Shown: positions 24,707 to 33,317 of the stretch, one piece after another | Numbering within the stretch: position 1 is the stretch's first letter | Layout of the letters: the number at the start of each line of letters is the position of its first letter | From: CAYRTD01 sp964426915 | GTDB taxonomy: Bacteria > Bacteroidota > Bacteroidia > Bacteroidales > GCA-2748055 | Direction of reading: 5' to 3' | DNA length: 57,035 nucleotides | NCBI GenBank assembly: GCA_964426915.1 | Contig: CAYRTD010000007.1 | Location: forward strand, 1 to 57,035 | Notes under the pieces: generated by a model | What the model saw: only the letters and a program-made list of their open reading frames with translations | The model's database searches: none | Told to the model about the DNA's origin: nothing | Program-made: the position numbers and the translations under genes

Positions 24707-25495
24707 ATGCATTCCAATTTAACTGAAAAGGAGGTTGCCGACAGCATACGGTATGCCAGTAATATTCAGGCAGCCCTGCTTCCTGATGCCGATTATTTTA
24801 AACGTTTATTGCCCGATAGTTTTATACTTAATTTGCCAAGAGACATTGTTAGTGGAGATTTTTACTGGGTATCGAAAGTCGATAACAGGATTGCTGTTAC
24901 GGCAGCAGATTGTACCGGACACGGAGTTCCCGGGGCCTTTATGAGTATAATGGGTATTAATTTTTTAAATCAGATCACCTCTTATTGTATCCCTGCTGCC
25001 AATAAGATACTGAATCAACTCAGGGAATATGTTATGAAGGCATTGCACCAGACAGGAATGGCAGGGGAACAGAAGGATGGAATTGATATGGCGCTGTGTG
25101 TAATAGATACCGATGCCGGAATTATCGAATTTGCCGGTGCTAATAATCCTTTCTTTTATTTCCGTAACGGAGAGCTTAAGGAAATTAAAGGAGACAGGAT
25201 GCCCATAGGAGTGAGTCCTCTCGAAGAGGAATCCTTTACCAAACATACATTAATGCTCGATGATGTTGATTCTTTTTTTATCTTTTCCGATGGATATTCG
25301 GACCAGTTTGGGGGAGATCATTATAAAAAACTGAAAATGAAAGGTTTCAGGGAAATAATTAAAAGCATCCACAATAAAAAAACGGGTAAACAAGTTGAGA
25401 TTCTTGTGGATAAACTTGATGAATGGAAGAGAGATAATCGACAAATCGACGATATCCTGATTTTAGGTATTGGACTTGAATCTTTTAAAAAATGA
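24707..25495 (+). CDS. SpoIIE/RsbU-type PP2C serine phosphatase, catalytic domain only
   Basis: 262 residues. It begins at the boundary region usual for Bacteroidota RsbU-like phosphatases (ADSIRYASNIQAALLPD) and contains only the catalytic domain. Metal-site motifs are present: PRDIVSGDFYWV at 44-55, TAADCTGHGVPGAFMS at about 64-79, IFSDGYSDQFGG near 188-199, and QIDDILILGI near the end. In this family the phosphatase dephosphorylates an anti-anti-sigma factor or another Ser/Thr-phosphorylated target. No kinase or STAS gene is adjacent. Its TGA overlaps the ATG of the next gene (ATGA at 25,492-25,495), so translation of the two is coupled. Confidence 0.85.
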   Translation: MHSNLTEKEVADSIRYASNIQAALLPDADYFKRLLPDSFILNLPRDIVSGDFYWVSKVDNRIAVTAADCTGHGVPGAFMSIMGINFLNQITSYCIPAANKILNQLREYVMKALHQTGMAGEQKDGIDMALCVIDTDAGIIEFAGANNPFFYFRNGELKEIKGDRMPIGVSPLEEESFTKHTLMLDDVDSFFIFSDGYSDQFGGDHYKKLKMKGFREIIKSIHNKKTGKQVEILVDKLDEWKRDNRQIDDILILGIGLESFKK

Positions 25496-27825
25496 AACTA
25501 TCAGCGTTTAGAATAAAAAATTACCGATCCATAGTGGACACGAAATGGATTACTGTTGCAAGTGATAACATTACTTCTCTCATCGGTCAGAATGAATCCG
25601 GAAAAACCTCGGTGCTCGAAGCGATTTTCAGCTTTTCAACCGGTTCTATATCAGAAGATATTCTTCGTTCCGATCTCAGTTTGCCAATGGTATCCTGTGA
25701 ATTTAAACTCTCCGGAGAGGAGGTAAGGCATTTTTCCTCTATCGAAAATATTCCCTCTCAGATCTCAGCCAACATCAGGAAAAATAGTAAAATCACGATC
25801 AATCGAAAATGGGATAACAAAAACAATTCGCTGTTCTTTATCGGGGATGAGGAAATCTTGATTGAATACAATCAAAAAGAAGAAAAAGAAATCCGTCTTA
25901 CCGAAGAACTTGTGAGCAAAGCCAACGAAATTCTTGAAAACACCTCCAACCTGGTTGAAGAGATTAGTAAAGAAGAGAAAACAAGAGATGAGCAGACTGC
26001 AGAGTTGTCTCTTATTGAGTCCAGGATCGATAAACTTGAGAAAATAATACAAAGATCAAGAAATGAAAGAAAAAAACAGGTTGCCGGCGAAGAACTCAGT
26101 GAACTTAAAAAGGAAGAAGCAAAGATCCGGATGCTTTTTGAGAAATCGGATGTCCAATATCAGAAGAAATCCGAGGGTCTTAATAATCTAATTAAAAGAT
26201 CTGAATATGCAGAGAAATTTCTGAATGCAAAAATGATCAATGAGGAACACCTGGACAAAATCAAAGAAAAGCAGCATCTTATTACAGAGCTTGAGGAAAA
26301 ATTACTATTCACAGATAAGGAAAAGCTGGCCCAGTCTTTAAATCACCAGATCCGGCAGGAACAAAGTGCGATGGCTGCCATGGAAAAAGAGAAAGAACAG
26401 ATCAATTCAAGTTATTTATTTGCCAGGGAATTATTTATTGTCGCTTTAAACAGCATGGGAAAGGTTTCCAACATGGAGGCAAAGGCCTGGGAAAAAGTAG
26501 ACAATACAGAAAAAGAACTCTCCTTGCAGCAGATAGCTGAATATTTAACACCATTTCTTCCAGACGTCAAGTTATTTGAGGATTTTAGTAGTCTTCTGCC
26601 AAACCGAATCGATCTGGAAGACATTCTGAATTTAAATACCCGGGTTGAAGGTTATTATGCTGCTCGTAACTTTTTGATCGTTTCGGGACTTGATGCCAGT
26701 TTTTTTAAAGAATCCAACAACAGGATCCTGAAGCAAAAAATTGAAAACCTTAATGGTGAAATAACCCTTCATTTTCAGGGATATTGGCGTCAGCGTTTGG
26801 GCAGGAATAACAAGATCCGTTTAAATTTTGAATTGGAACATTACGATTTCAATCATCCGGATAAAAAAGGTAAACCATATCTGGAATTCTGGATCAAGGA
26901 TGAACACGAAAGACTCTATCCCAAACAAAGAAGCAGGGGAGTCCGCTGGTTTCTCTCATTCTTTCTTGAGTTAAAAGCCACTGCCCTTGCAAATAATGAA
27001 AAGGGGAAGGTGCTTCTTATCGATGAACCCGGCCTGAGTCTGCATGCAAGAGCCCAGGAAGATGTACTGAAAGTATTTGAAGATCTTAAAGAAAATATAC
27101 AAATCCTGTATTCAACACATTCCCCTCATCTGGTAAATACTGATAAAATATATAGGGTATTGGCAGTGCAGCGTGCAGATGAGTATGATGACCGTTCCGA
27201 AACCAGGATTTATGATGCCCAATCGCTTGATAGTGTTTCAGGTGATACACTGTCACCCATTTATACCCTGCTCGGTTCACAGATTAGTGAGAGTAATTTT
27301 ATACAGGAAAGAAATAATGTTATAGTTGAAGATACCACAGCGTTTTATTACCTCAAAACCCTTTTTGATATTTTTAATCCGGCAGAAAAAGTGTATTTTC
27401 TCCCTTCCACCGATGTTTCTTCAGTACCCATGCTGGTTAATCTGATGACAGGCTGGAAACTTAAATTTGGTGTTATCCTGAGTGATAATCCTGAATCGGA
27501 GAAAGTGGTAAATGTTATTAAGAAAGGACTTTTTCAAACAAGCGAAGAAAAACTCACAAAACAAATACGCATTTTAAAAAATATTGAAGGATTTGAAAAT
27601 CTGTTTTCTACTATCGACTTTAAAAAGTATATTTTAAAAAAACGTACGGGAATTACTGAAGAAAACCTTGAATATCTTAAAATCCACGATCTTAACCGGA
27701 CTGAACTTGCCACTTCTTTTGCCCTGCATTGCCAGAATCATACAATTAAGCCTGATGACTTTGATGAGGAATCAAGAGAAAATATCATGTCAGTTATAAA
27801 ACAGGTTCTTCAGTTTGAACGTTGA
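25492..27825 (+). CDS. OLD-like AAA ATPase with coiled coil and degenerate C-terminal domain
   Basis: 777 residues. Walker A is GQNESGKTS at 32-40. Coiled coil runs at about 130-310, rich in Glu and Lys. A signature-like RSRGVRWFLSFF lies near 480, Walker B KVLLIDEPGLSL near 505-516 and switch-like ILYSTHSPHLVN near 537. The C-terminal 170 residues fall where OLD-family proteins carry a Toprim nuclease: NVIVEDTTAFYYL and FGVILSDNPESE recall the E and DxD strands but are altered, so nuclease activity is doubtful. The family includes phage-defence and DNA-repair proteins. It is translationally coupled to the SpoIIE phosphatase upstream and abuts the convergent DUF4395 gene with no gap. Confidence 0.82.
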   Translation: MKLSAFRIKNYRSIVDTKWITVASDNITSLIGQNESGKTSVLEAIFSFSTGSISEDILRSDLSLPMVSCEFKLSGEEVRHFSSIENIPSQISANIRKNSKITINRKWDNKNNSLFFIGDEEILIEYNQKEEKEIRLTEELVSKANEILENTSNLVEEISKEEKTRDEQTAELSLIESRIDKLEKIIQRSRNERKKQVAGEELSELKKEEAKIRMLFEKSDVQYQKKSEGLNNLIKRSEYAEKFLNAKMINEEHLDKIKEKQHLITELEEKLLFTDKEKLAQSLNHQIRQEQSAMAAMEKEKEQINSSYLFARELFIVALNSMGKVSNMEAKAWEKVDNTEKELSLQQIAEYLTPFLPDVKLFEDFSSLLPNRIDLEDILNLNTRVEGYYAARNFLIVSGLDASFFKESNNRILKQKIENLNGEITLHFQGYWRQRLGRNNKIRLNFELEHYDFNHPDKKGKPYLEFWIKDEHERLYPKQRSRGVRWFLSFFLELKATALANNEKGKVLLIDEPGLSLHARAQEDVLKVFEDLKENIQILYSTHSPHLVNTDKIYRVLAVQRADEYDDRSETRIYDAQSLDSVSGDTLSPIYTLLGSQISESNFIQERNNVIVEDTTAFYYLKTLFDIFNPAEKVYFLPSTDVSSVPMLVNLMTGWKLKFGVILSDNPESEKVVNVIKKGLFQTSEEKLTKQIRILKNIEGFENLFSTIDFKKYILKKRTGITEENLEYLKIHDLNRTELATSFALHCQNHTIKPDDFDEESRENIMSVIKQVLQFER

Positions 27826-28269
27826 TTATTGTTCGAAAAGCCGGTTCAGAGGAAGTATATAAGGAGATAATTTACACGCTACACAAAAATTAAATGCAGC
27901 CTCCATAAAAGAAAAAAGTGCTAGTACACTTATAAATATCACTGATACTTCAGAATTTCCGAAGAAAAGAAATATCGTTCCCAGTACACTGAGAAATAAA
28001 CCCACCCTGGCTGCAAATATTTTTGGTCCCGCATTAATCATATTTTTTTGTATATCAGCTTTTTCTATAATATATTTATTGAAAAGGATAACAGGGTTCA
28101 ACCTGCCCTCTAAAATATTTCGCAACAGAAAATCAACTGATAAAACCAGTACGAATACGGGGGAGCCTGTTACAAGAAATAAAACAGACATCAATACTGT
28201 AAAGCTTGCATTTAACCGGCTTAAGTTTTCATTGATCTGTTTAAATGATACCGGACATATTTTAACCAT
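27826..28269 (-). CDS. DUF4395 membrane protein
   Basis: 147 residues. It starts with the family's CPVSFKQINENLSRLNA block and ends with FNFCVACKLSPYILPLNRL, both with conserved Cys, and has several hydrophobic helices between. Function of DUF4395 is unknown; the Cys residues suggest a redox or metal link. It is tail-to-tail with the OLD-like ATPase gene. Confidence 0.85.
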   Translation of the reverse strand: MVKICPVSFKQINENLSRLNASFTVLMSVLFLVTGSPVFVLVLSVDFLLRNILEGRLNPVILFNKYIIEKADIQKNMINAGPKIFAARVGLFLSVLGTIFLFFGNSEVSVIFISVLALFSFMEAAFNFCVACKLSPYILPLNRLFEQ

Positions 28270-28390
28270 TATTATTCTCCCATAAATTAATTCTGTAAAT
28301 ATGACGCATTCCTGCTTAAGAACTTACAGGCCTGGGGAGATTTAGCTATTTTTTAACAGTTTTTTTCATGGGAATTAGATTTCTTAAAAA

Positions 28391-29839
28391 CTACTGCAAC
28401 TCACGGGGTGATTTGCCCGCACGCCAGTGATCTTCAATTTCTTCCAGGGTAATCCCTTTTGTTTCGGGTATATATTTCAGTCCCCAGATTATACCTATTA
28501 TCGCAACTACCGCATAAACAAAGAAGGCTCCGGAGGGATTGGGATCGGGTTCCAGTGCCCCTTCATTCATGATTTCCATACCGGGTGCTGTAAATGCCCA
28601 TGCCAGTTTCAGGAATGTAAAAGTTACAATAGCATTGAATAACCAGTTCGAAAGTGAACCGATACTCATGCCCAGCCCCCTTACTTTTAAGGGAAATATT
28701 TCTGAAATCATTAACCATCCCAAAGGCCCCAGACTAATAGCAAAAAATATTATATAAACCAGAACGGTACCAACGGCAATATATTTAAGGGAGGGTCCGA
28801 GATTATCCTTCATGAGAAAAAAGGTCCCCATGGCCGTAAGAGCTACAGCCATACCGGATAAACCTATGAAATACAGCCTTCTTCTGCCGATTTTATCGAT
28901 GAGGAACATGGATAAAACCGTTGCAAGAACATTAACCACACCAACACTAATTGTTGCGGCAATTGCCGCTTTCGGGCCTGCAAAACCAGCAATAATAAAT
29001 ATTGTGGGGGCATAATAGATAATGGTATTTATACCTACGAACTGTTGAATGAACATAATACCTATAGCAATGAATAAAGCCGTCCTCAGCCAGGGTTTAA
29101 AAATTTCCGTCCACTTTGTTGCAGCTGCCTCATCTCTTTTAATATCATCCTTAATTCTCTGAACGGCCATATCAACCAATGCAGGATCTTCGACTTTGGC
29201 AAGAATCTTTCGTCCTTGGGCTTCCTTGCCCTTGCCGATCAAAAAACGTGGGGTTTCGGGAAGAAATAACATACCCACAAATAAAATGATCGCCGGGAAT
29301 ACGCCTACATAAAACATCCATCTCCATGAATAAACATTGGATTCATCAGCAAAAGCAAGGTTTGAAAAGTAGGAAACAAGTATACCGATGGTGATCATCA
29401 ATTGAAATGAAGACACCAATGCACCACGAATTTTCGTCGGGGATATCTCAGAAATATACAAAGGAACGGTAAAGGAAGAAATACCGATTGCAATTCCCAG
29501 CACAATTCGACTACCAGCCAGGAAAGCCGGGCTTGTGGACGCTCCTGTTAGGATGGCACCTAATGCGAAAATTACCGATGTAACCAGAATAACCTTTTTC
29601 CTTCCGAAAATATCGGTGATACGACCGGAAGAAGCTGCCCCTATTACAGCACCAACAAGCACAGCTGTAGTTATCCATTCCTGTTGACTCGATGTTAGTC
29701 CCCAGCTTTGCTTTAAAAAAGGTAGTGCCCCTGAAATAACTCCGGTATCAAATCCAAAGAGTAATCCTCCTGTTGAAGCTACAGCAGCGATTACGATTAC
29801 AAGGGTAAAGTTTTGTTTTTTTTCTACTAGTTGAGCCAT
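28391..29839 (-). CDS. Sugar porter family MFS transporter (sugar:H+ symport likely)
   Basis: 482 residues with about 12 membrane helices. Sugar-porter signatures are present: GRITDIFGRKKV in loop 2-3, PETPRFLIGKGKE near residue 193, loop 8-9 DKIGRRRLYFIG, and PETKGITLEEIE at the C-terminus. The family moves xylose, arabinose, glucose or inositols with protons; the sugar cannot be specified. It is monocistronic here and divergent from the M14 peptidase. Confidence 0.93.
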   Translation of the reverse strand: MAQLVEKKQNFTLVIVIAAVASTGGLLFGFDTGVISGALPFLKQSWGLTSSQQEWITTAVLVGAVIGAASSGRITDIFGRKKVILVTSVIFALGAILTGASTSPAFLAGSRIVLGIAIGISSFTVPLYISEISPTKIRGALVSSFQLMITIGILVSYFSNLAFADESNVYSWRWMFYVGVFPAIILFVGMLFLPETPRFLIGKGKEAQGRKILAKVEDPALVDMAVQRIKDDIKRDEAAATKWTEIFKPWLRTALFIAIGIMFIQQFVGINTIIYYAPTIFIIAGFAGPKAAIAATISVGVVNVLATVLSMFLIDKIGRRRLYFIGLSGMAVALTAMGTFFLMKDNLGPSLKYIAVGTVLVYIIFFAISLGPLGWLMISEIFPLKVRGLGMSIGSLSNWLFNAIVTFTFLKLAWAFTAPGMEIMNEGALEPDPNPSGAFFVYAVVAIIGIIWGLKYIPETKGITLEEIEDHWRAGKSPRELQ

Positions 29840-29934
29840 TTTAGTTTTGAATTAAAATTTGAGCGGCTAATATACAAAGCATATATGAAAATTTTTATTA
29901 TTTTTCCTTTTTTTAATCTAAAAAACACATTCAC

Positions 29935-32532
29935 ATGTTGAGATTAACCCTGATCTTTGGTATCCTTTTGCTGACTAATATTAGTATTATCTGCCAGACA
30001 GAAAAAATTCCTGCTCCAGGGGATTTTTTCGGTTTTGAGCCCGGAAGCGATAGAAATCTGTTTAATTACGAAAAGCTGATTGAATATCTGAGCACAACCG
30101 AAAAACTTAGCGACAGAATGGAAATGAGGCGTGTGGGATATTCTCCGGAAGGAAAACCTATGTATATTGTATTTATCTCTTCGTCCGCTAACATAAGGGA
30201 TCTTGATAAGCTAAGAAATATTAATCAGGAACTTGCCATAAATCCCAACCTGGGTAAAGAGGAGAAAAAAAGAATACTTGATGAGGGAAAGGTATTTGTT
30301 ATGGCTACTCTTTCAATGCACTCCAGTGAAGTCGGTCCTGCACAATCAGCACCTTTGACAGCCTATGATCTTTGTACTACCACAAATCCACAAAAATTGA
30401 AATGGCTTGACGATGTAGTGTATATGATGATTCCTAATCACAATCCTGATGGTATGAACATGGTTGTCGATTACTACCTGGAAACAAAAGGGACAAAATA
30501 TGAAGGCGCTTCACATCCTGGTGTCTATCACAAATATGTAGGACATGATAATAACCGTGATTTCGTGATTCTCTCACAGGAAGATACAAAAGTAATAGCT
30601 GATATTTACAATAATACCTGGTACCCTCAGGTTTTTGTTGAAAAGCATCAAATGGGTTCAACCGGTCCCCGGTATTTTGTTCCTCCAAATCATGATCCGA
30701 TTGCCGAGAATGTAGATGAGGCAATTTGGAACTGGACCGGAATATTCGGGGCGAATCTGATGAAGGATATGACCCGCGAAGGCCTTTCGGGTATTTCACA
30801 ACATTATCTCTTCGACGATTACTGGCCGGGATCTACCGAAACTTGTATATGGAAAAATGTCATCGGCTTTCTTACCGAATGTGCAAGCGTTAAATATGCC
30901 ACTCCTGTTTATATTGAACCTACTGAATTATCGGTGGCAGGAAAAGGTCTTTCAGAATATAAAAAGAGTATAAACATGCCATATCCGTGGCCGGGAGGCT
31001 GGTGGAAACTAAGGGATATTATCGAATACGAAGTCGTATCCGTTGAGTCCATACTGAAAACAGCAGCCACCCATAGAATGGATATTTTAAAGTTAAGAAA
31101 TGATCTATGTGTAAAACAAGTTAATCTCGGAAAAACCGTTCCTCCTTATCATTGTATAATGCCTCTGGAGCAGCACGATGAAAGTGAACTGGTAAACCTG
31201 GTAAACCTTCTCAAAGAACACGGAATAAGTATTTATCATCTTGATAAAGATATTATACAGGGAAATCAGCATTTTTCAAAGGGAGATATTGTGGTGCCGC
31301 TTTCCCAGCCCTACAGGGCATTTATTAAAGAAGTAATGGAAAAGCAAAATTATCCTGTTAGACATTATACTCCCGGAGGTAAGATTATTAAGCCATACGA
31401 TATCACATCCTGGTCACTCCCTCTCCATAACGGAGTGAAGTCTTTTGAGTTGAATGAGTATATCGAAGAAATAGATCAACATCTGATTCCCATAACAGGA
31501 GAATTCAGCATGTATTCAGAACCTGCTGAGGGGGAATATTTTATATTCCCACTGAATCTGAACAACAGTTATAAAATTGCATTTGAAGCGGCGTACGAAG
31601 GCCTCAAGGTCAAAAGACTTGCCGATGATTTAGAAATTAACGGGGATTCCTGCCAGAAGGGGAGCTTTGTTATCCCTTATAAAGGGAATGAGATAAAAGA
31701 ATTGCTGAAACATCATTCAGTGACCCCATTTGTCGCAGATGAAAAAATGGTGCTCGTAGATTTTGAAATTCCTAAAATAGGGCTCGTTGAGAGCTGGTTC
31801 CATGATATGGATGCCGGATGGACCAGATTTGTTCTGGATAGATATCATATTCCATATACCGTATTGAGACCCGGTGATTTTAAATCTGCTGATCTTTCCC
31901 TTTATGATGTAATCCTTTTTCCTGATGAAAACAAATCCATTTTGCTGGAAGGTAAATATAAATCCGGGGATTCTTATTATATGACTTCATATGCTCCTGA
32001 GTATACCACTGGTATGGGGAAAGAAGGGCTGAAAAAACTGATGAAATTCATAAATGAAGGCGGGAATGTGGTCTCATGGGGTAGTTCAACATTACTTTTC
32101 GACGACATGCTAACGATTGAAGGCTCAGGAGAAGAAAAAGAAGAATTTCGTCTGCCTTTCCGGGATATTTCCGGTGATTTACAGAAAAAAGGACTTTACT
32201 GCCCCGGCTCTCTTGTAAGAATGAAAATCAACGTCCGTCATCCCGTTGCCGCAGGAATGCCGGAAGAATGCGGGGTTTTTTACCGTGGAAAACCTCTTTT
32301 TAAAACATCTATTCCGAATTTTGATATGGAAAGAAGAGTTATTGGAGTTATTCCTGAAAAAGATATTTTAATGAGCGGATATTGTGAAAAGGAAGAAATG
32401 CTTGGTAATAATGCCGTCCTGATATGGTTGAAGAAAGGGGAGGGGCAACTCGTTCTGATGGGCTTTAATCCGCAATTCAGATCTTCAACACATGTTAGCT
32501 ATAAGCTACTTTTTAATTCAATTTTACTATAA
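29935..32532 (+). CDS. Exported M14-family zinc metallocarboxypeptidase-like protein
   Basis: 865 residues with a signal peptide (1-20). The M14 zinc motif HxxE is in LSMHSSEVGP at about 128-137. A possible third ligand is VEKHQMGS, and LTECASVKY resembles the catalytic Glu region. The C-terminal part (about 420-865) has alternating domains including a glutamine-amidotransferase-like region (YDVILFPDENKS, GGNVVSWGSSTLLFDD). This architecture is typical of large Bacteroidota M14 proteins in peptide use. Substrate unknown. Confidence 0.85.
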   Translation: MLRLTLIFGILLLTNISIICQTEKIPAPGDFFGFEPGSDRNLFNYEKLIEYLSTTEKLSDRMEMRRVGYSPEGKPMYIVFISSSANIRDLDKLRNINQELAINPNLGKEEKKRILDEGKVFVMATLSMHSSEVGPAQSAPLTAYDLCTTTNPQKLKWLDDVVYMMIPNHNPDGMNMVVDYYLETKGTKYEGASHPGVYHKYVGHDNNRDFVILSQEDTKVIADIYNNTWYPQVFVEKHQMGSTGPRYFVPPNHDPIAENVDEAIWNWTGIFGANLMKDMTREGLSGISQHYLFDDYWPGSTETCIWKNVIGFLTECASVKYATPVYIEPTELSVAGKGLSEYKKSINMPYPWPGGWWKLRDIIEYEVVSVESILKTAATHRMDILKLRNDLCVKQVNLGKTVPPYHCIMPLEQHDESELVNLVNLLKEHGISIYHLDKDIIQGNQHFSKGDIVVPLSQPYRAFIKEVMEKQNYPVRHYTPGGKIIKPYDITSWSLPLHNGVKSFELNEYIEEIDQHLIPITGEFSMYSEPAEGEYFIFPLNLNNSYKIAFEAAYEGLKVKRLADDLEINGDSCQKGSFVIPYKGNEIKELLKHHSVTPFVADEKMVLVDFEIPKIGLVESWFHDMDAGWTRFVLDRYHIPYTVLRPGDFKSADLSLYDVILFPDENKSILLEGKYKSGDSYYMTSYAPEYTTGMGKEGLKKLMKFINEGGNVVSWGSSTLLFDDMLTIEGSGEEKEEFRLPFRDISGDLQKKGLYCPGSLVRMKINVRHPVAAGMPEECGVFYRGKPLFKTSIPNFDMERRVIGVIPEKDILMSGYCEKEEMLGNNAVLIWLKKGEGQLVLMGFNPQFRSSTHVSYKLLFNSILL

Positions 32533-32579
32533 AATATCGGAAAATGTTTATTTTCAGCGGGAGATAGTTATAGGATAAT

Positions 32580-32587
32580 TATATTTG
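32580..32587 (+). promoter_or_regulatory. Possible -7 element upstream of the DUF1080 gene
   Basis: TATATTTG matches TAnnTTTG, 46 bp before the ATG. No good TTTG lies 20 bp upstream. Confidence 0.35.
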
Positions 32588-32633
32588 CTGATAAACAGAA
32601 GACATCAACCAAAATCAACTAAAGCCTGATAAA

Positions 32634-33317
32634 ATGAAAAAGACAGAAAAAAATAGCATTAGCAGGATACTTATAGTGCTATCGGTTATTATTCTGGTTA
32701 TGATAATTTCTATCACGACAGAAAGAAGAAATCTTAACGCTGAAAAACAGTTGGAAAAGGATACTATTTACCTTTTCAATGGTGAAGATCTTGCTAACTG
32801 GAAAGTTGTGCTGAAAGATTCCCTGGCAGATCCAGACAGTACATTTTTTATACAAAATGATGTGATCGCCGTAACCGGAGAACCTTTCGGCTATATTCGT
32901 ACACGGGACCGTTATTCGGATTATAATCTTATTGCTGAGTGGAGATGGATGGATGAACCGGGTAATAGCGGAGTTTTTATTCATATTCAGGATGATAAGA
33001 TCTGGCCGGTATGTCTGGAATGTCAGTTAATGGATCAAAAAGCAGGCGATTTTGTCTGTTTCCCCGGCTTCGATTTCACAGAACATAAGGATAAAGATCA
33101 ATGGGCCGTGACAAAAATGGACGTGGCAAGCGAAAAGCCCTCAGGTGAGTGGAATAAATATGATATTCGGGTTGAGGGCGACTCAGTAAGTATTTATGTA
33201 AATGGTGTCCTTCAAAATATTGCAACAAATACCAACTATACTGAGGGTCATATAGCCCTGCAAAGTGAGGGAGCCCCTTTAGAATTCCGTAATGTTTATC
33301 TTATTAAAAAGAGATAG
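32634..33317 (+). CDS. DUF1080 (3-keto-disaccharide hydrolase-like) protein, membrane-anchored or secreted
   Basis: 227 residues. An N-terminal hydrophobic helix (SRILIVLSVIILVMIISI) is followed by a concanavalin-like jelly-roll: YLFNGEDLANWKVV, YSDYNLIAEWRWMDEPGNSGVFIH, and EWNKYDIRVEGDSVSIYVNG. Some family members hydrolyse 3-keto-glycosides. Its last 14 bp overlap the end of the convergent DUF255 gene. Confidence 0.88.
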   Translation: MKKTEKNSISRILIVLSVIILVMIISITTERRNLNAEKQLEKDTIYLFNGEDLANWKVVLKDSLADPDSTFFIQNDVIAVTGEPFGYIRTRDRYSDYNLIAEWRWMDEPGNSGVFIHIQDDKIWPVCLECQLMDQKAGDFVCFPGFDFTEHKDKDQWAVTKMDVASEKPSGEWNKYDIRVEGDSVSIYVNGVLQNIATNTNYTEGHIALQSEGAPLEFRNVYLIKKR

